Origin: Methylococcaceae bacterium
GTDB taxonomy: Bacteria > Pseudomonadota > Gammaproteobacteria > Methylococcales > Methylococcaceae
Assembly: GCA_012026715.1 (NCBI GenBank)
Contig: VEPB01000150.1
Location: 1 to 5,470, forward strand
Length of the DNA stretch: 5,470 bases
Reading direction: 5' to 3'
The first letter of the stretch is position 1. Every line of letters starts with the position of its first letter. Position numbers and translations under genes: made by a program. Of the stretch, positions 1 through 5,466 are shown piece by piece. The notes under the pieces were generated by a model that did no database searches, had not been told where the DNA came from, and saw only the letters and a program-made list of their open reading frames with translations.

Positions 1-315
1 TGGTACTTGAGCTGGACCAATGCCTTCGCCGGCCATACCTCATTCCTCATGTACGTCGCGATCTTCGGCTTCGTCACGCTGTTCGGAGTGTGGGCTGGCG
101 GCATGGTGGGCCTGGCTACGGAGAACCAGAAGATCGCCCGTTACCACGACGCGATCGAAGCCGGCAAGTTTCTCGTGATGCTCGACGTCAAGGCCGGCGA
201 GGAAGAGAAGCTGAAAGACCTGATGGCATCCAGTCACCCCGAAGCCGAGTTCCAGCGGATCGGCTCCACCTTCATCAATCCGTTCAAGTTGGCCCCATCG
301 GCGCCGGCACATTGA
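1..315 (+). CDS. DUF1269-like membrane protein, C-terminal part (5' end outside window)
   Basis: The reading frame is open from the first base (W-Y-L-S-W-T...) to a TGA at 313-315, leaving 104 residues. A TTG at 7 could be read as a start, but it has no room for a visible ribosome binding site, so I treat the gene as cut by the window edge. Residues about 13-38 form one hydrophobic membrane segment ending in a Gly-rich stretch (WAGGMVGL). A soluble tail follows, with DAIEAGKFLVMLDV (50-63) and SHPEAEF (78-84). From memory, DUF1269-type proteobacterial membrane proteins end in the same way: Gly-rich helix, a 'fe.aIe.G..lmmvDV' strand, an acidic helix, then 'HHPEAe'. That family is about 170 residues, so roughly 65 residues would be missing. 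Molecular function is unknown. A GC hairpin 12 bases after the stop probably ends the transcript. The family call is by recall, not by search. Confidence 0.6.
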   Translation, partial: WYLSWTNAFAGHTSFLMYVAIFGFVTLFGVWAGGMVGLATENQKIARYHDAIEAGKFLVMLDVKAGEEEKLKDLMASSHPEAEFQRIGSTFINPFKLAPSAPAH

Positions 316-326
316 GCCGGCAATGC

Positions 327-351
327 GCGCCCGCGATCGCACCGCGGGCGC
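327..351. terminator. GC-rich hairpin between convergent genes, probable terminator
   Basis: GCGCCCGCG (327-335) and CGCGGGCGC (343-351) are perfect 9-bp inverted repeats around a 7-base loop (336-342). The hairpin begins 12 bases after the stop of the DUF1269-like gene and is followed by a pyrimidine-rich tract (352-367, C/T with one G) rather than a pure T run. It lies in the gap between two converging genes and could act on both strands. On the minus strand it is about 105 bases beyond the cyclase stop. The missing T run lowers confidence in factor-independent termination. Apart from this hairpin I see nothing in 316-455. Confidence 0.5.
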
Positions 352-455
352 CTTCTCCGCCTTTCTCAGGGTCGCAGAAAATCGCCGCATCCGGCAACCA
401 ACCGCAGAATCCGAGTTCGATCGAAATTCCGGCCGAGCAACCCCGGACTTGGCGG

Positions 456-1850
456 TCAGGCCATGTCCACCGCGGGTTCGACCCGATCCCTCCCGTTGTT
501 CTTGGCCGCATAGAGTTGGTGATCGGCCGCCTGAAGCAGCGAAACGGCGTCTTGCTCCGGACCGAATTCGGCCACGCCGATGCTGACACTGATGCGGATA
601 TCGCCGGCGCTGGTTACCATCGGCGTGGCAGCCAGGCCAGTGCGCAAACGCTCTGCCACCTGCAAGGCCTCTCCCAGGCTTGCGTGCGGAAGCAGCACCG
701 CGAACTCCTCGCCGCCCAGACGCCCCAGCAGATCAAGCGACCGCAGCTTGATCTGACAGCAGGAGGTCGCCTGTTGCAGCACCTGATCCCCGATGGGATG
801 GCCGTAGGTGTCGTTGATGGATTTGAAATGGTCCAGGTCGAACATCAACAGACAGAACGGCTCGCCGTAGTCGTTGCGTCGCTCGATCAGCCGTTCCAGG
901 GCATTGAAGAAGCGGCGGCGGTTGAACGTGCCGGTGAGCGCATCGGTTCCGGCCAGCTGCTCCAACTCGTGGTTGGCCACGCGCAACCGGTGCATGAGCT
1001 CCTCCAGATTGTAAACCTGGGCGAAGGAACGGCTGGAATGAAAGGCCTGAACCACCCCGTAGCTCAGCAACAGAAAACCTCCGGCAAAAATGGCATGAGC
1101 CAGCCACCATTGATGGTCCCAGGCCTTTGCCTGCAGAAAGGAAATGGAGGACTGGACGAACAGCGCCAGGGAGATGACGTACAACGTCATGAGCGAGCCG
1201 CTAACCCGTTTGACCCGCATCAACACCACATTGGCCAGATTCAGCGACAGGGCGCACCACTCGATGTAGCGGCGCACCTCTCCTGCCGGAGCACCGCTGG
1301 AATCCGCGGTGGATTCCAGACACAACCCGTTCTGACCGGAAAAAACCGCGGCCAACCCTAAGTCCAGAACGACAAACAAAGCCGAAGCACACAACCAAGG
1401 AGCCAAACGGGATCGCACGGCCGACGAATCGACCGGAGCACGATAATGCCAAAGCCCCACGAGCAGGCAAAAGGCCAGCACCAGCCGGGATACCGGACCG
1501 TAGATCAGGAACAATCCCAGGTTACAGGAGGCGAGGGGCGTAAACAGTCCGTGACAGGCGTAGATGAGGGTGCATCCCCACAATCCCATGCCCAGCCACC
1601 AGAGAAAGGCCTCGCCGGTGGCGCGATAGCACAGCCAGGTCACCCAGGTGATGAACCCGCCCAACACGCTGGCCACGGCAATCGCCAGTTCATGGTAGCC
1701 GTGATGGAGAAAGCGGTCCTGGGCGAGTTGGTGGGCGCGGATATAGACGATCGCCACGCCAGGCAGCAGCGCAGACAGCAGCAACACGCCACGCGCATAG
1801 GCGCGGGTCATGGTCAGCAGAAGCGCCGGAGTATCAGGGGCAAGGGACAA
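456..1850 (-). CDS. Membrane-bound diguanylate cyclase (GGDEF domain)
   Basis: Makes cyclic di-GMP from two GTP in response to an unknown membrane or periplasmic signal. The protein is 464 residues. About eight hydrophobic segments are visible (roughly 21-37, 54-75, 81-101, 110-131, 150-171, 197-211, 218-239, 248-270). A short linker helix that may form a coiled coil (about 280-300) leads to the GGDEF domain (about 301-460). The domain opens with the usual D-A-L-T-G-x-x-N-R-R (303-312) and has DLDHFKSINDTYGH (338-351), the active-site GGEEF (379-383), the inhibitory-site RSLD (370-373, five residues before GGEEF) and SIGVAEF (423-429). All expected catalytic and product-inhibition residues are present, so it should be active and feedback-inhibited. 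There is no EAL domain. The membrane part is not one I can name with confidence; a MASE-type sensor is possible. The start is uncertain: TTG at 1850 gives the longest version, while ATG at 1811 (residue 14) keeps every membrane segment; neither has a clear ribosome binding site. Confidence 0.93.
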   Translation of the reverse strand: MSLAPDTPALLLTMTRAYARGVLLLSALLPGVAIVYIRAHQLAQDRFLHHGYHELAIAVASVLGGFITWVTWLCYRATGEAFLWWLGMGLWGCTLIYACHGLFTPLASCNLGLFLIYGPVSRLVLAFCLLVGLWHYRAPVDSSAVRSRLAPWLCASALFVVLDLGLAAVFSGQNGLCLESTADSSGAPAGEVRRYIEWCALSLNLANVVLMRVKRVSGSLMTLYVISLALFVQSSISFLQAKAWDHQWWLAHAIFAGGFLLLSYGVVQAFHSSRSFAQVYNLEELMHRLRVANHELEQLAGTDALTGTFNRRRFFNALERLIERRNDYGEPFCLLMFDLDHFKSINDTYGHPIGDQVLQQATSCCQIKLRSLDLLGRLGGEEFAVLLPHASLGEALQVAERLRTGLAATPMVTSAGDIRISVSIGVAEFGPEQDAVSLLQAADHQLYAAKNNGRDRVEPAVDMA

Positions 1851-2111
1851 GAGGATGAAATTCCGGAAGTGGGAATTCGTTTTCAGATGACCGGTAACCG
1901 ACCGGACGACTGGAAATTACCTTGGGCGCCTGTCCCTGACTCGTGCCCCGAATGCCGTGCGCCGGGGCTGCCAAGCAAAGAAAGTATGCCGCTGATCTTC
2001 CTCGTTGGAAATCCGTGGCAACCCCTAAATGGCCAAGATGCCCGTCCGATAAATAGGGCGCCCCGGATCGTTTCGCGTCGGCAATAGTCGAATGCATGCT
2101 GATTGCGGGAG

Positions 2112-2117
2112 TACAAT
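2112..2117 (+). promoter_or_regulatory. Possible -10 box of msrQ promoter
   Basis: TACAAT matches the sigma-70 -10 consensus at five of six positions and lies 47 bases before the msrQ start, giving a plausible short leader. The -35 partner is weak: TCGAAT at 2088-2093 with an 18-base spacer matches three of six. The box sits in the loop of a 5-bp inverted repeat (2106-2121), which could be an operator or chance. Tentative. Confidence 0.3.
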
Positions 2118-2143
2118 CCCGTCACAAAGCTGCGCAGACAGCC

Positions 2144-2150
2144 AGGTGGA
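2144..2150 (+). promoter_or_regulatory. Ribosome binding site that decides the msrQ start
   Basis: AGGTGGA lies 8 bases before the ATG at 2159. The earlier in-frame ATG at 2096 has no such purine-rich stretch before it and would add 21 residues unlike MsrQ, so the start at 2159 is preferred. Confidence 0.6.
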
Positions 2151-2158
2151 CGACGCCC

Positions 2159-2914
2159 ATGACACCTCAGAACAACATCAAGCCGGCCGGACTGATGGCG
2201 GTGCCAGCACATCACAAAGGCTTTCCCTCCGGCCACGGAAGCGAGCCGGCGCGAATCCGCACCGACAGTCCGGCCATCCGACTGCAGCACCGCATCGACC
2301 TTGCCAATCAGGCCCTTGCTCTGCTTTGTCTGCTGCCGTTGCTGGCCCTATCGCTCCGCTACGCCAATCGGGGACTCGGCCCGAATCCGGTGGAGACCCT
2401 GACCAGCCAAACCGGCGCGTGGGGCTTGCGATTGTTGTGGATCACCCTGGCGATTTCGCCGTTGCGGCAGTTGACTGGATGGCATTGGCTGATACGCCTT
2501 CGGCGGGTCTTGGCGCTGTTCGGGTTTCTCTACGCGAGCCTGCATCTCCTGGTTTACCTGGTGTTTGATCAGGAATTCAGCCCCGCCGGCATCTTCGACG
2601 ACCTTCGCTGGCGTCCTTACATCCTGGCCGGCTTCGCCGCTTTCCTGTGCCTGGCGCCGCTGGCGATCACCTCCACCGACGCCATGATCAAGCGATTGGG
2701 AGGACGCAACTGGCGCAACCTGCACCGGCTCACCTATGCCGCAGCCGGCCTCGCTGCCCTCCACTTCCTGCTGCTGGTCAAGCGCGACATCAGCGAACCC
2801 GCCATCTACGTCGTGCTGCTCGCGGTGCTGTTCATGGCACGACTGCGCAAGCAGCCACTCCGCGCCCGTCTGGCGCTGCTCCGACCGACACCGCCAGAGG
2901 CGCACAAACCGTAG
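2159..2914 (+). CDS. msrQ: MsrQ, haem-binding membrane subunit of the MsrPQ methionine sulfoxide reductase system
   Basis: MsrQ (formerly YedZ) is an inner-membrane b-haem protein that passes electrons from the respiratory chain to periplasmic MsrP, which repairs oxidised methionines in envelope proteins. The protein is 251 residues with six predicted membrane segments (about 50-67, 86-104, 114-135, 151-172, 190-208, 213-228). Family signatures are clear: GLGPNPVETLTSQTG (72-86), SPLRQLTGWHWLIRLRR (100-116), ITSTDAMIKRLG near 170-181, and LHRLTY and LHFLLLVK. The candidate haem-ligand histidines are H129, H189 and H202; their spacing of 60 and 13 equals that of H91, H151 and H164, which I recall for the E. 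coli protein. The family is usually about 200-210 residues. This one has about 45 extra hydrophilic, His-containing residues before the first membrane helix. No msrP lies upstream, where a divergent cyclase gene sits, or downstream, where the next gene converges six bases away, so the partner must be encoded elsewhere. Confidence 0.92.
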   Translation: MTPQNNIKPAGLMAVPAHHKGFPSGHGSEPARIRTDSPAIRLQHRIDLANQALALLCLLPLLALSLRYANRGLGPNPVETLTSQTGAWGLRLLWITLAISPLRQLTGWHWLIRLRRVLALFGFLYASLHLLVYLVFDQEFSPAGIFDDLRWRPYILAGFAAFLCLAPLAITSTDAMIKRLGGRNWRNLHRLTYAAAGLAALHFLLLVKRDISEPAIYVVLLAVLFMARLRKQPLRARLALLRPTPPEAHKP

Positions 2915-2920
2915 CCCGCT

Positions 2921-3745
2921 TCAGCGATCCGCCGCTGGAACAGGGCTGGGGGCAGAACCGGGTGCCGCCGTGGGCCGAGGCTCCAGCGTCGCATCGAGGA
3001 TCCGGCTCATCCAGCCGTGAATGAGGTTGCCGAGAGTCTCCCGCAGCTCGCCGTAATCGCCGCGAGCGTCAGCCACCACCACCTGCCGGTAGCCGGAATT
3101 CGCCTGTTGTGCGCGCTTGCGCTGCAGTGCCGCTTCGGGCTCCGCGGCTGAACTCCGATTCGCCAGCACATCGAGCACCGGCGACTTGATCTTGCCCAGG
3201 GCCTCCAGCAGGGCCGCATCCAGGGACGGCGCTGAAGGCGCATCGATCAACACCAGCGCCTTGACACCGGCATCGGGCCGCTCCGCCACAAAGCGCGCCA
3301 CCATCAGGGCGCCGATCCCCTGCCCCACCAGCGCCACCGCCGTCGACGGGTCGTTCCGCAGCTGTTTGAGGCCGGCATCGATCCGACCCACCCCCAATGG
3401 CATCAGGTCGAGAATTCGCTGCTCCGACGCATCGGGCTCGGCGATCGGAGTGACGATGGCCAGGGTGTTCCAGCCACGCTCCGGCAGCACCAGCCGGATC
3501 GCTTGCAGCAGTCCCGCATCCGGCGCCGAACCGGAATCGGGCACCAACAGCATGCCGCCCCGTTTGCGGCCGCCGATGGCCAGGCGGTGGAGCGCGGCGA
3601 ATCTCACTCCGGCCGCCTCCAACCACAAGGTTTCGCGGCCCTCCCGCAGTTCCATCTCCTGCCCCATCTGGATTTCCCGACCCAGATCCTGGGCCGGAAC
3701 GGGCAAGGTCCACAGTGTCAAAAACACGCACAGGAATCGCAACAT
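2921..3745 (-). CDS. Exported DUF3530-like alpha/beta-hydrolase-fold protein lacking the nucleophile serine
   Basis: A 274-residue protein of unknown function. Residues 1-18 look like a Sec signal peptide: M-L-R, a hydrophobic core (FLCVFLTLWTL) and VPA before QD, with cleavage predicted after A18. The mature part resembles DUF3530: WLEAAGVRFAALHR (41-54), GGMLLVPDSGSAPD (63-76), LPERGWNTLAIVTP (87-100), VALVGQGIGALMVARFV (137-153) and ALVLIDAP (163-170). The pattern of strands and the nucleophile-elbow position suggest an alpha/beta-hydrolase fold. The elbow reads G141-Q-G-I-G145, so glycine replaces the expected serine and ordinary serine esterase activity is unlikely. The tail (about 255-274) is Pro/Ala-rich and probably disordered. 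The start at 3745 is chosen because it gives the signal peptide and has GGAG six bases upstream; an in-frame ATG at 3820 would add 25 unlikely residues. It converges on msrQ with a 6-base gap. Family call is by recall. Confidence 0.75.
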   Translation of the reverse strand: MLRFLCVFLTLWTLPVPAQDLGREIQMGQEMELREGRETLWLEAAGVRFAALHRLAIGGRKRGGMLLVPDSGSAPDAGLLQAIRLVLPERGWNTLAIVTPIAEPDASEQRILDLMPLGVGRIDAGLKQLRNDPSTAVALVGQGIGALMVARFVAERPDAGVKALVLIDAPSAPSLDAALLEALGKIKSPVLDVLANRSSAAEPEAALQRKRAQQANSGYRQVVVADARGDYGELRETLGNLIHGWMSRILDATLEPRPTAAPGSAPSPVPAADR

Positions 3746-3751
3746 CAGCCA

Positions 3752-3755
3752 CTCC
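3752..3755 (-). promoter_or_regulatory. Ribosome binding site of the DUF3530-like gene
   Basis: On the minus strand GGAG ends 6 bases before the ATG at 3745. It supports this start, which puts the signal peptide at the N-terminus, over the ATG at 3820. Confidence 0.55.
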
Positions 3756-3862
3756 GGCAGTGAAGTCGAGGAAAGTGTACGAGAGCAGAGGGTCCATCGA
3801 CAGCATACGGGGTTTTGCACGGAAGGCGATCGTGTAGACTGAACCTGTCCCAGTCGACTATC

Positions 3863-3867
3863 AGGAG
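3863..3867 (+). promoter_or_regulatory. Ribosome binding site that decides the GH57 start
   Basis: AGGAG lies 10 bases before the ATG at 3878. An earlier in-frame ATG at 3815 would add 21 Arg/Ser-rich residues with no family resemblance and has no comparable site, so 3878 is preferred. Confidence 0.6.
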
Positions 3868-3877
3868 CCGATCAACC

Positions 3878-5335
3878 ATGTCCGAATTTGCCGAATACGT
3901 AGATGGCCTGCCCAATGTGTGCGGAGCCGAGGATGCTATCGACGCCATCGTCCGCAACCGCCCGCAACGGTGCTATGGTGCGGAAAGCCCCATCGACTTC
4001 GGCTCGATCCGCAGTGCCGCCGCCATCGCCCTGCACATGCACCAGCCGTTGATCCCGGCTGGCGGCGGCGACCTCCACAGCGCCGACGTCATCAGCAACC
4101 TCCAGTACATGATGGAAAACCAGGGCATCGGGGATAACCACAACGCCCCCGTGTTCCACTGGTGTTACAAGCGCATCGGCGAGTTCGTGCCACAACTCAT
4201 GGGTGAAGGCAAGGAACCGCGGGTGATGCTGGAATATTCCGGCACCCTGTTTCACGGTCTGCGCAAAATGGGCCTCCACGACGTCCTCGATGCCCTAAAA
4301 GGGGTCACCTGCAACCCCCATTACCGGCGCGCGGTGGAATGGCTCGGCGCCCCTTGGGGCCATGCGGTGGCGCCGTCCACCCCCAGCCAGGACTACCGGC
4401 TGCACGTAAAGGCTTGGCAGCACCATTTCGCCGGCATTTTCGGCTCCGAGGCGCTGGCTCGGGTCCGGGGCTTTTCGCCGTCGGAAATGGCGCTGCCCAA
4501 TCATCCCGACGTCGCTTACGAATACATCAAGACTCTGCGAGATTGCGGCTACGAGTGGGTGCTGGTGCAGGAACATTCGGTGGAGCAGCCTGCCAATGGT
4601 CATGGCCCCGAACGCAAGCATCTGCCCCATCGGTTGGTCTGTACCAACTCCAAGGGCGACTCCGTCAGCATCATCGCCATCGTCAAGACCCAGGGCAGCG
4701 ACACCAAGCTGGTGGCGCAGATGCAGCCTTACTATGAAGCCAAGAGCCTGTCGCGCTGGGAACTGGCGGGTAAATCGGTACCGCCCCTGGTCACCCAGAT
4801 CGCCGACGGCGAAAACGGCGGGGTGATGATGAACGAGTTCCCGCCCAAGTTCATGGAGGTCTCCCGGGAATCGACCGGTTCCGACTGTCCGCTGATGAAT
4901 GTCAGCGAGTACTTGGATTTGCTATACGGCTTGGGCTTGACCGCGGAGGATTTCCCGGCGCTCCAGCCGATCTTCCAAAAACGCATCTGGGACCGCTTCC
5001 AACCCGGCGGCGGGCCTGAAAGGCTCAATCAGGTGATCGAGGAATTGCGCAAGGAGGACCACCGCTTCCACATGGAAGGCGGCAGTTGGACCAACGACAT
5101 CTCCTGGGTGCGCGGATACGACAACGTGCTCGGCCCCATGGAAGAGGCCAGCTCGGCGTTCTACCGCAAGATCATCGAACCGGGCATTGCCACCACCGAC
5201 TCCCGCTACCGCAATGCCCTGTTCCACCTGATGACGGCGCAGACCAGCTGCTACCGCTATTGGGGGCAGGGACTTTGGACCGACTACGGCCGCGAACTGT
5301 GCCGGCGCGCCCAGGCGATCGCGGAAGGCAGCTGA
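3878..5335 (+). CDS. Glycoside hydrolase family 57 protein (alpha-glucan-active enzyme, specificity unknown)
   Basis: GH57 enzymes cut or transfer alpha-glucans by a retaining mechanism (amylases, 4-alpha-glucanotransferases, branching enzymes, pullulanases). This protein has 485 residues and no signal peptide, so it is probably cytoplasmic and may act on glycogen. Conserved regions appear in order: HMHQPL (53-58, the HQP of region 1); VMLEYSGTLFHGL (116-128, about region 2); GFSPSEMALPN (198-208), with E203 as candidate nucleophile; ADGENGG (309-315), with D310 as candidate acid/base; and EGGSWTNDISW (400-410, region 5). The E203 to D310 distance of 107 fits the roughly 100-residue spacing I recall for amylopullulanase-type members. 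A helical C-terminal part follows. I see no extra carbohydrate-binding module. The residues before HQP (1-50) form a short extension of unknown role. Which reaction it performs cannot be read from the sequence. No glycogen-metabolism gene is adjacent. The start rests on AGGAG at 3863-3867. Confidence 0.88.
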   Translation: MSEFAEYVDGLPNVCGAEDAIDAIVRNRPQRCYGAESPIDFGSIRSAAAIALHMHQPLIPAGGGDLHSADVISNLQYMMENQGIGDNHNAPVFHWCYKRIGEFVPQLMGEGKEPRVMLEYSGTLFHGLRKMGLHDVLDALKGVTCNPHYRRAVEWLGAPWGHAVAPSTPSQDYRLHVKAWQHHFAGIFGSEALARVRGFSPSEMALPNHPDVAYEYIKTLRDCGYEWVLVQEHSVEQPANGHGPERKHLPHRLVCTNSKGDSVSIIAIVKTQGSDTKLVAQMQPYYEAKSLSRWELAGKSVPPLVTQIADGENGGVMMNEFPPKFMEVSRESTGSDCPLMNVSEYLDLLYGLGLTAEDFPALQPIFQKRIWDRFQPGGGPERLNQVIEELRKEDHRFHMEGGSWTNDISWVRGYDNVLGPMEEASSAFYRKIIEPGIATTDSRYRNALFHLMTAQTSCYRYWGQGLWTDYGRELCRRAQAIAEGS

Positions 5336-5366
5336 CGCCCGCGCCTGCCCCACAGCATGCGCAAAC

Positions 5367-5403
5367 CACCAGCGGGCACGGCAGAACGCCGTGCCCGCTG
5401 GTG
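5367..5403. terminator. Perfect 16-bp hairpin after the GH57 gene; terminator or dispersed repeat
   Basis: CACCAGCGGGCACGGC (5367-5382) and its exact reverse complement (5388-5403) flank a 5-base loop, AGAAC. It starts 31 bases after the GH57 stop. No T run follows on the plus strand (CTAAAGCTGC). On the minus strand the bases after the stem are GGTTTGCGC, a weak T tract. Position argues for a transcription end or mRNA-stabilising hairpin; the length and perfection of the stem also fit a REP-like dispersed element. Confidence 0.6.
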
Positions 5404-5451
5404 CTAAAGCTGCTTCGAAGAGCGCTGAATCCACCCACCCCGAATTTCGCA

Positions 5452-5466
5452 GCGGCTTGCAGCCGC
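5452..5466. repeat. Small inverted repeat at the window edge
   Basis: GCGGCT (5452-5457) and AGCCGC (5461-5466) form a 6-bp stem with loop TGC. It lies 48 bases after the 16-bp hairpin. Apart from these two hairpins and a CTTCGAAG palindrome (5413-5420), nothing is seen between the GH57 stop and the end of the window. Confidence 0.35.

Larger units (their letters stand above)
1851..2158. other. 308-base divergent intergenic region between cyclase gene and msrQ
   Basis: Must hold the promoters of both divergent genes. No convincing coding frame is seen. Structure visible directly: TTCCGGAA palindrome (1861-1868); CCGGT-aaccg-ACCGG (1891-1905), which also gives a GACCGG direct repeat 11 bases apart (1889 and 1900); nested repeats CTTGG/CCAAG (1921-1925, 1971-1975) enclosing GCCCCG/CGGGGC (1945-1950, 1963-1968); ATCCG/CGGAT (2011-2015, 2064-2068); and CGGGA-gtacaa-TCCCG (2106-2121). 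The stretch GCAAAGAAAGTATGCC (1975-1990) resembles half of a dispersed 'CAAAGAAAGTA' repeat that I recall from several proteobacteria, but its partner arm is missing here. I do not recognise a known riboswitch class. Confidence 0.5.
3746..3877. other. 132-base divergent intergenic region between the DUF3530-like and GH57 genes
   Basis: Should contain promoters for both divergent genes. I see no pair of -35 and -10 boxes at normal spacing on either strand. An 8-bp palindrome AGTCGACT lies at 3852-3859, just before the GH57 ribosome binding site. No other structure stands out. Confidence 0.4.

Noticed and set aside
90..1361. Long open frame (423 codons) on the plus strand opposite the cyclase gene
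   Set aside because: It is antisense to a well-supported GGDEF protein; its translation is rich in Arg, Gln and Gly with no recognisable domain, as expected from GC-rich antisense frames.
1446..2087. Plus-strand open frame of 213 codons covering the start of the cyclase gene and the intergenic gap
   Set aside because: Gln/Gly/Pro-rich translation without domains, mostly antisense to the membrane part of the cyclase; no ribosome binding site noted.
1851..2100. A c-di-GMP or other riboswitch upstream of the cyclase gene
   Set aside because: I looked for the conserved cores of c-di-GMP, cobalamin, TPP and fluoride riboswitches on both strands and could not place any of them.
2096..2158. Earlier in-frame start for msrQ at 2096
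   Set aside because: No ribosome binding site before it, and it would place the possible TACAAT -10 box inside the coding region; the ATG at 2159 has AGGTGGA at good spacing.
2800..2960. A multi-gene defence or mobile system in this window
   Set aside because: All five genes have ordinary cellular family resemblance, alternate in strand and lack transposase, integrase, nuclease, toxin or repeat-array signals.
3815..3840. TTGCAC (3815-3820) and TAGACT (3835-3840) as a sigma-70 promoter for the GH57 gene
   Set aside because: The spacer is only 14 bases, too short for a normal sigma-70 promoter, and both boxes are imperfect.
3069..3842. Two long open frames (plus 3117-3842 and minus 3069-3806) overlapping the DUF3530-like gene
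   Set aside because: Both are low-complexity Ser/Arg or Gly/Ala-rich translations with no motif; the frame chosen has a signal peptide, a ribosome binding site and family resemblance.
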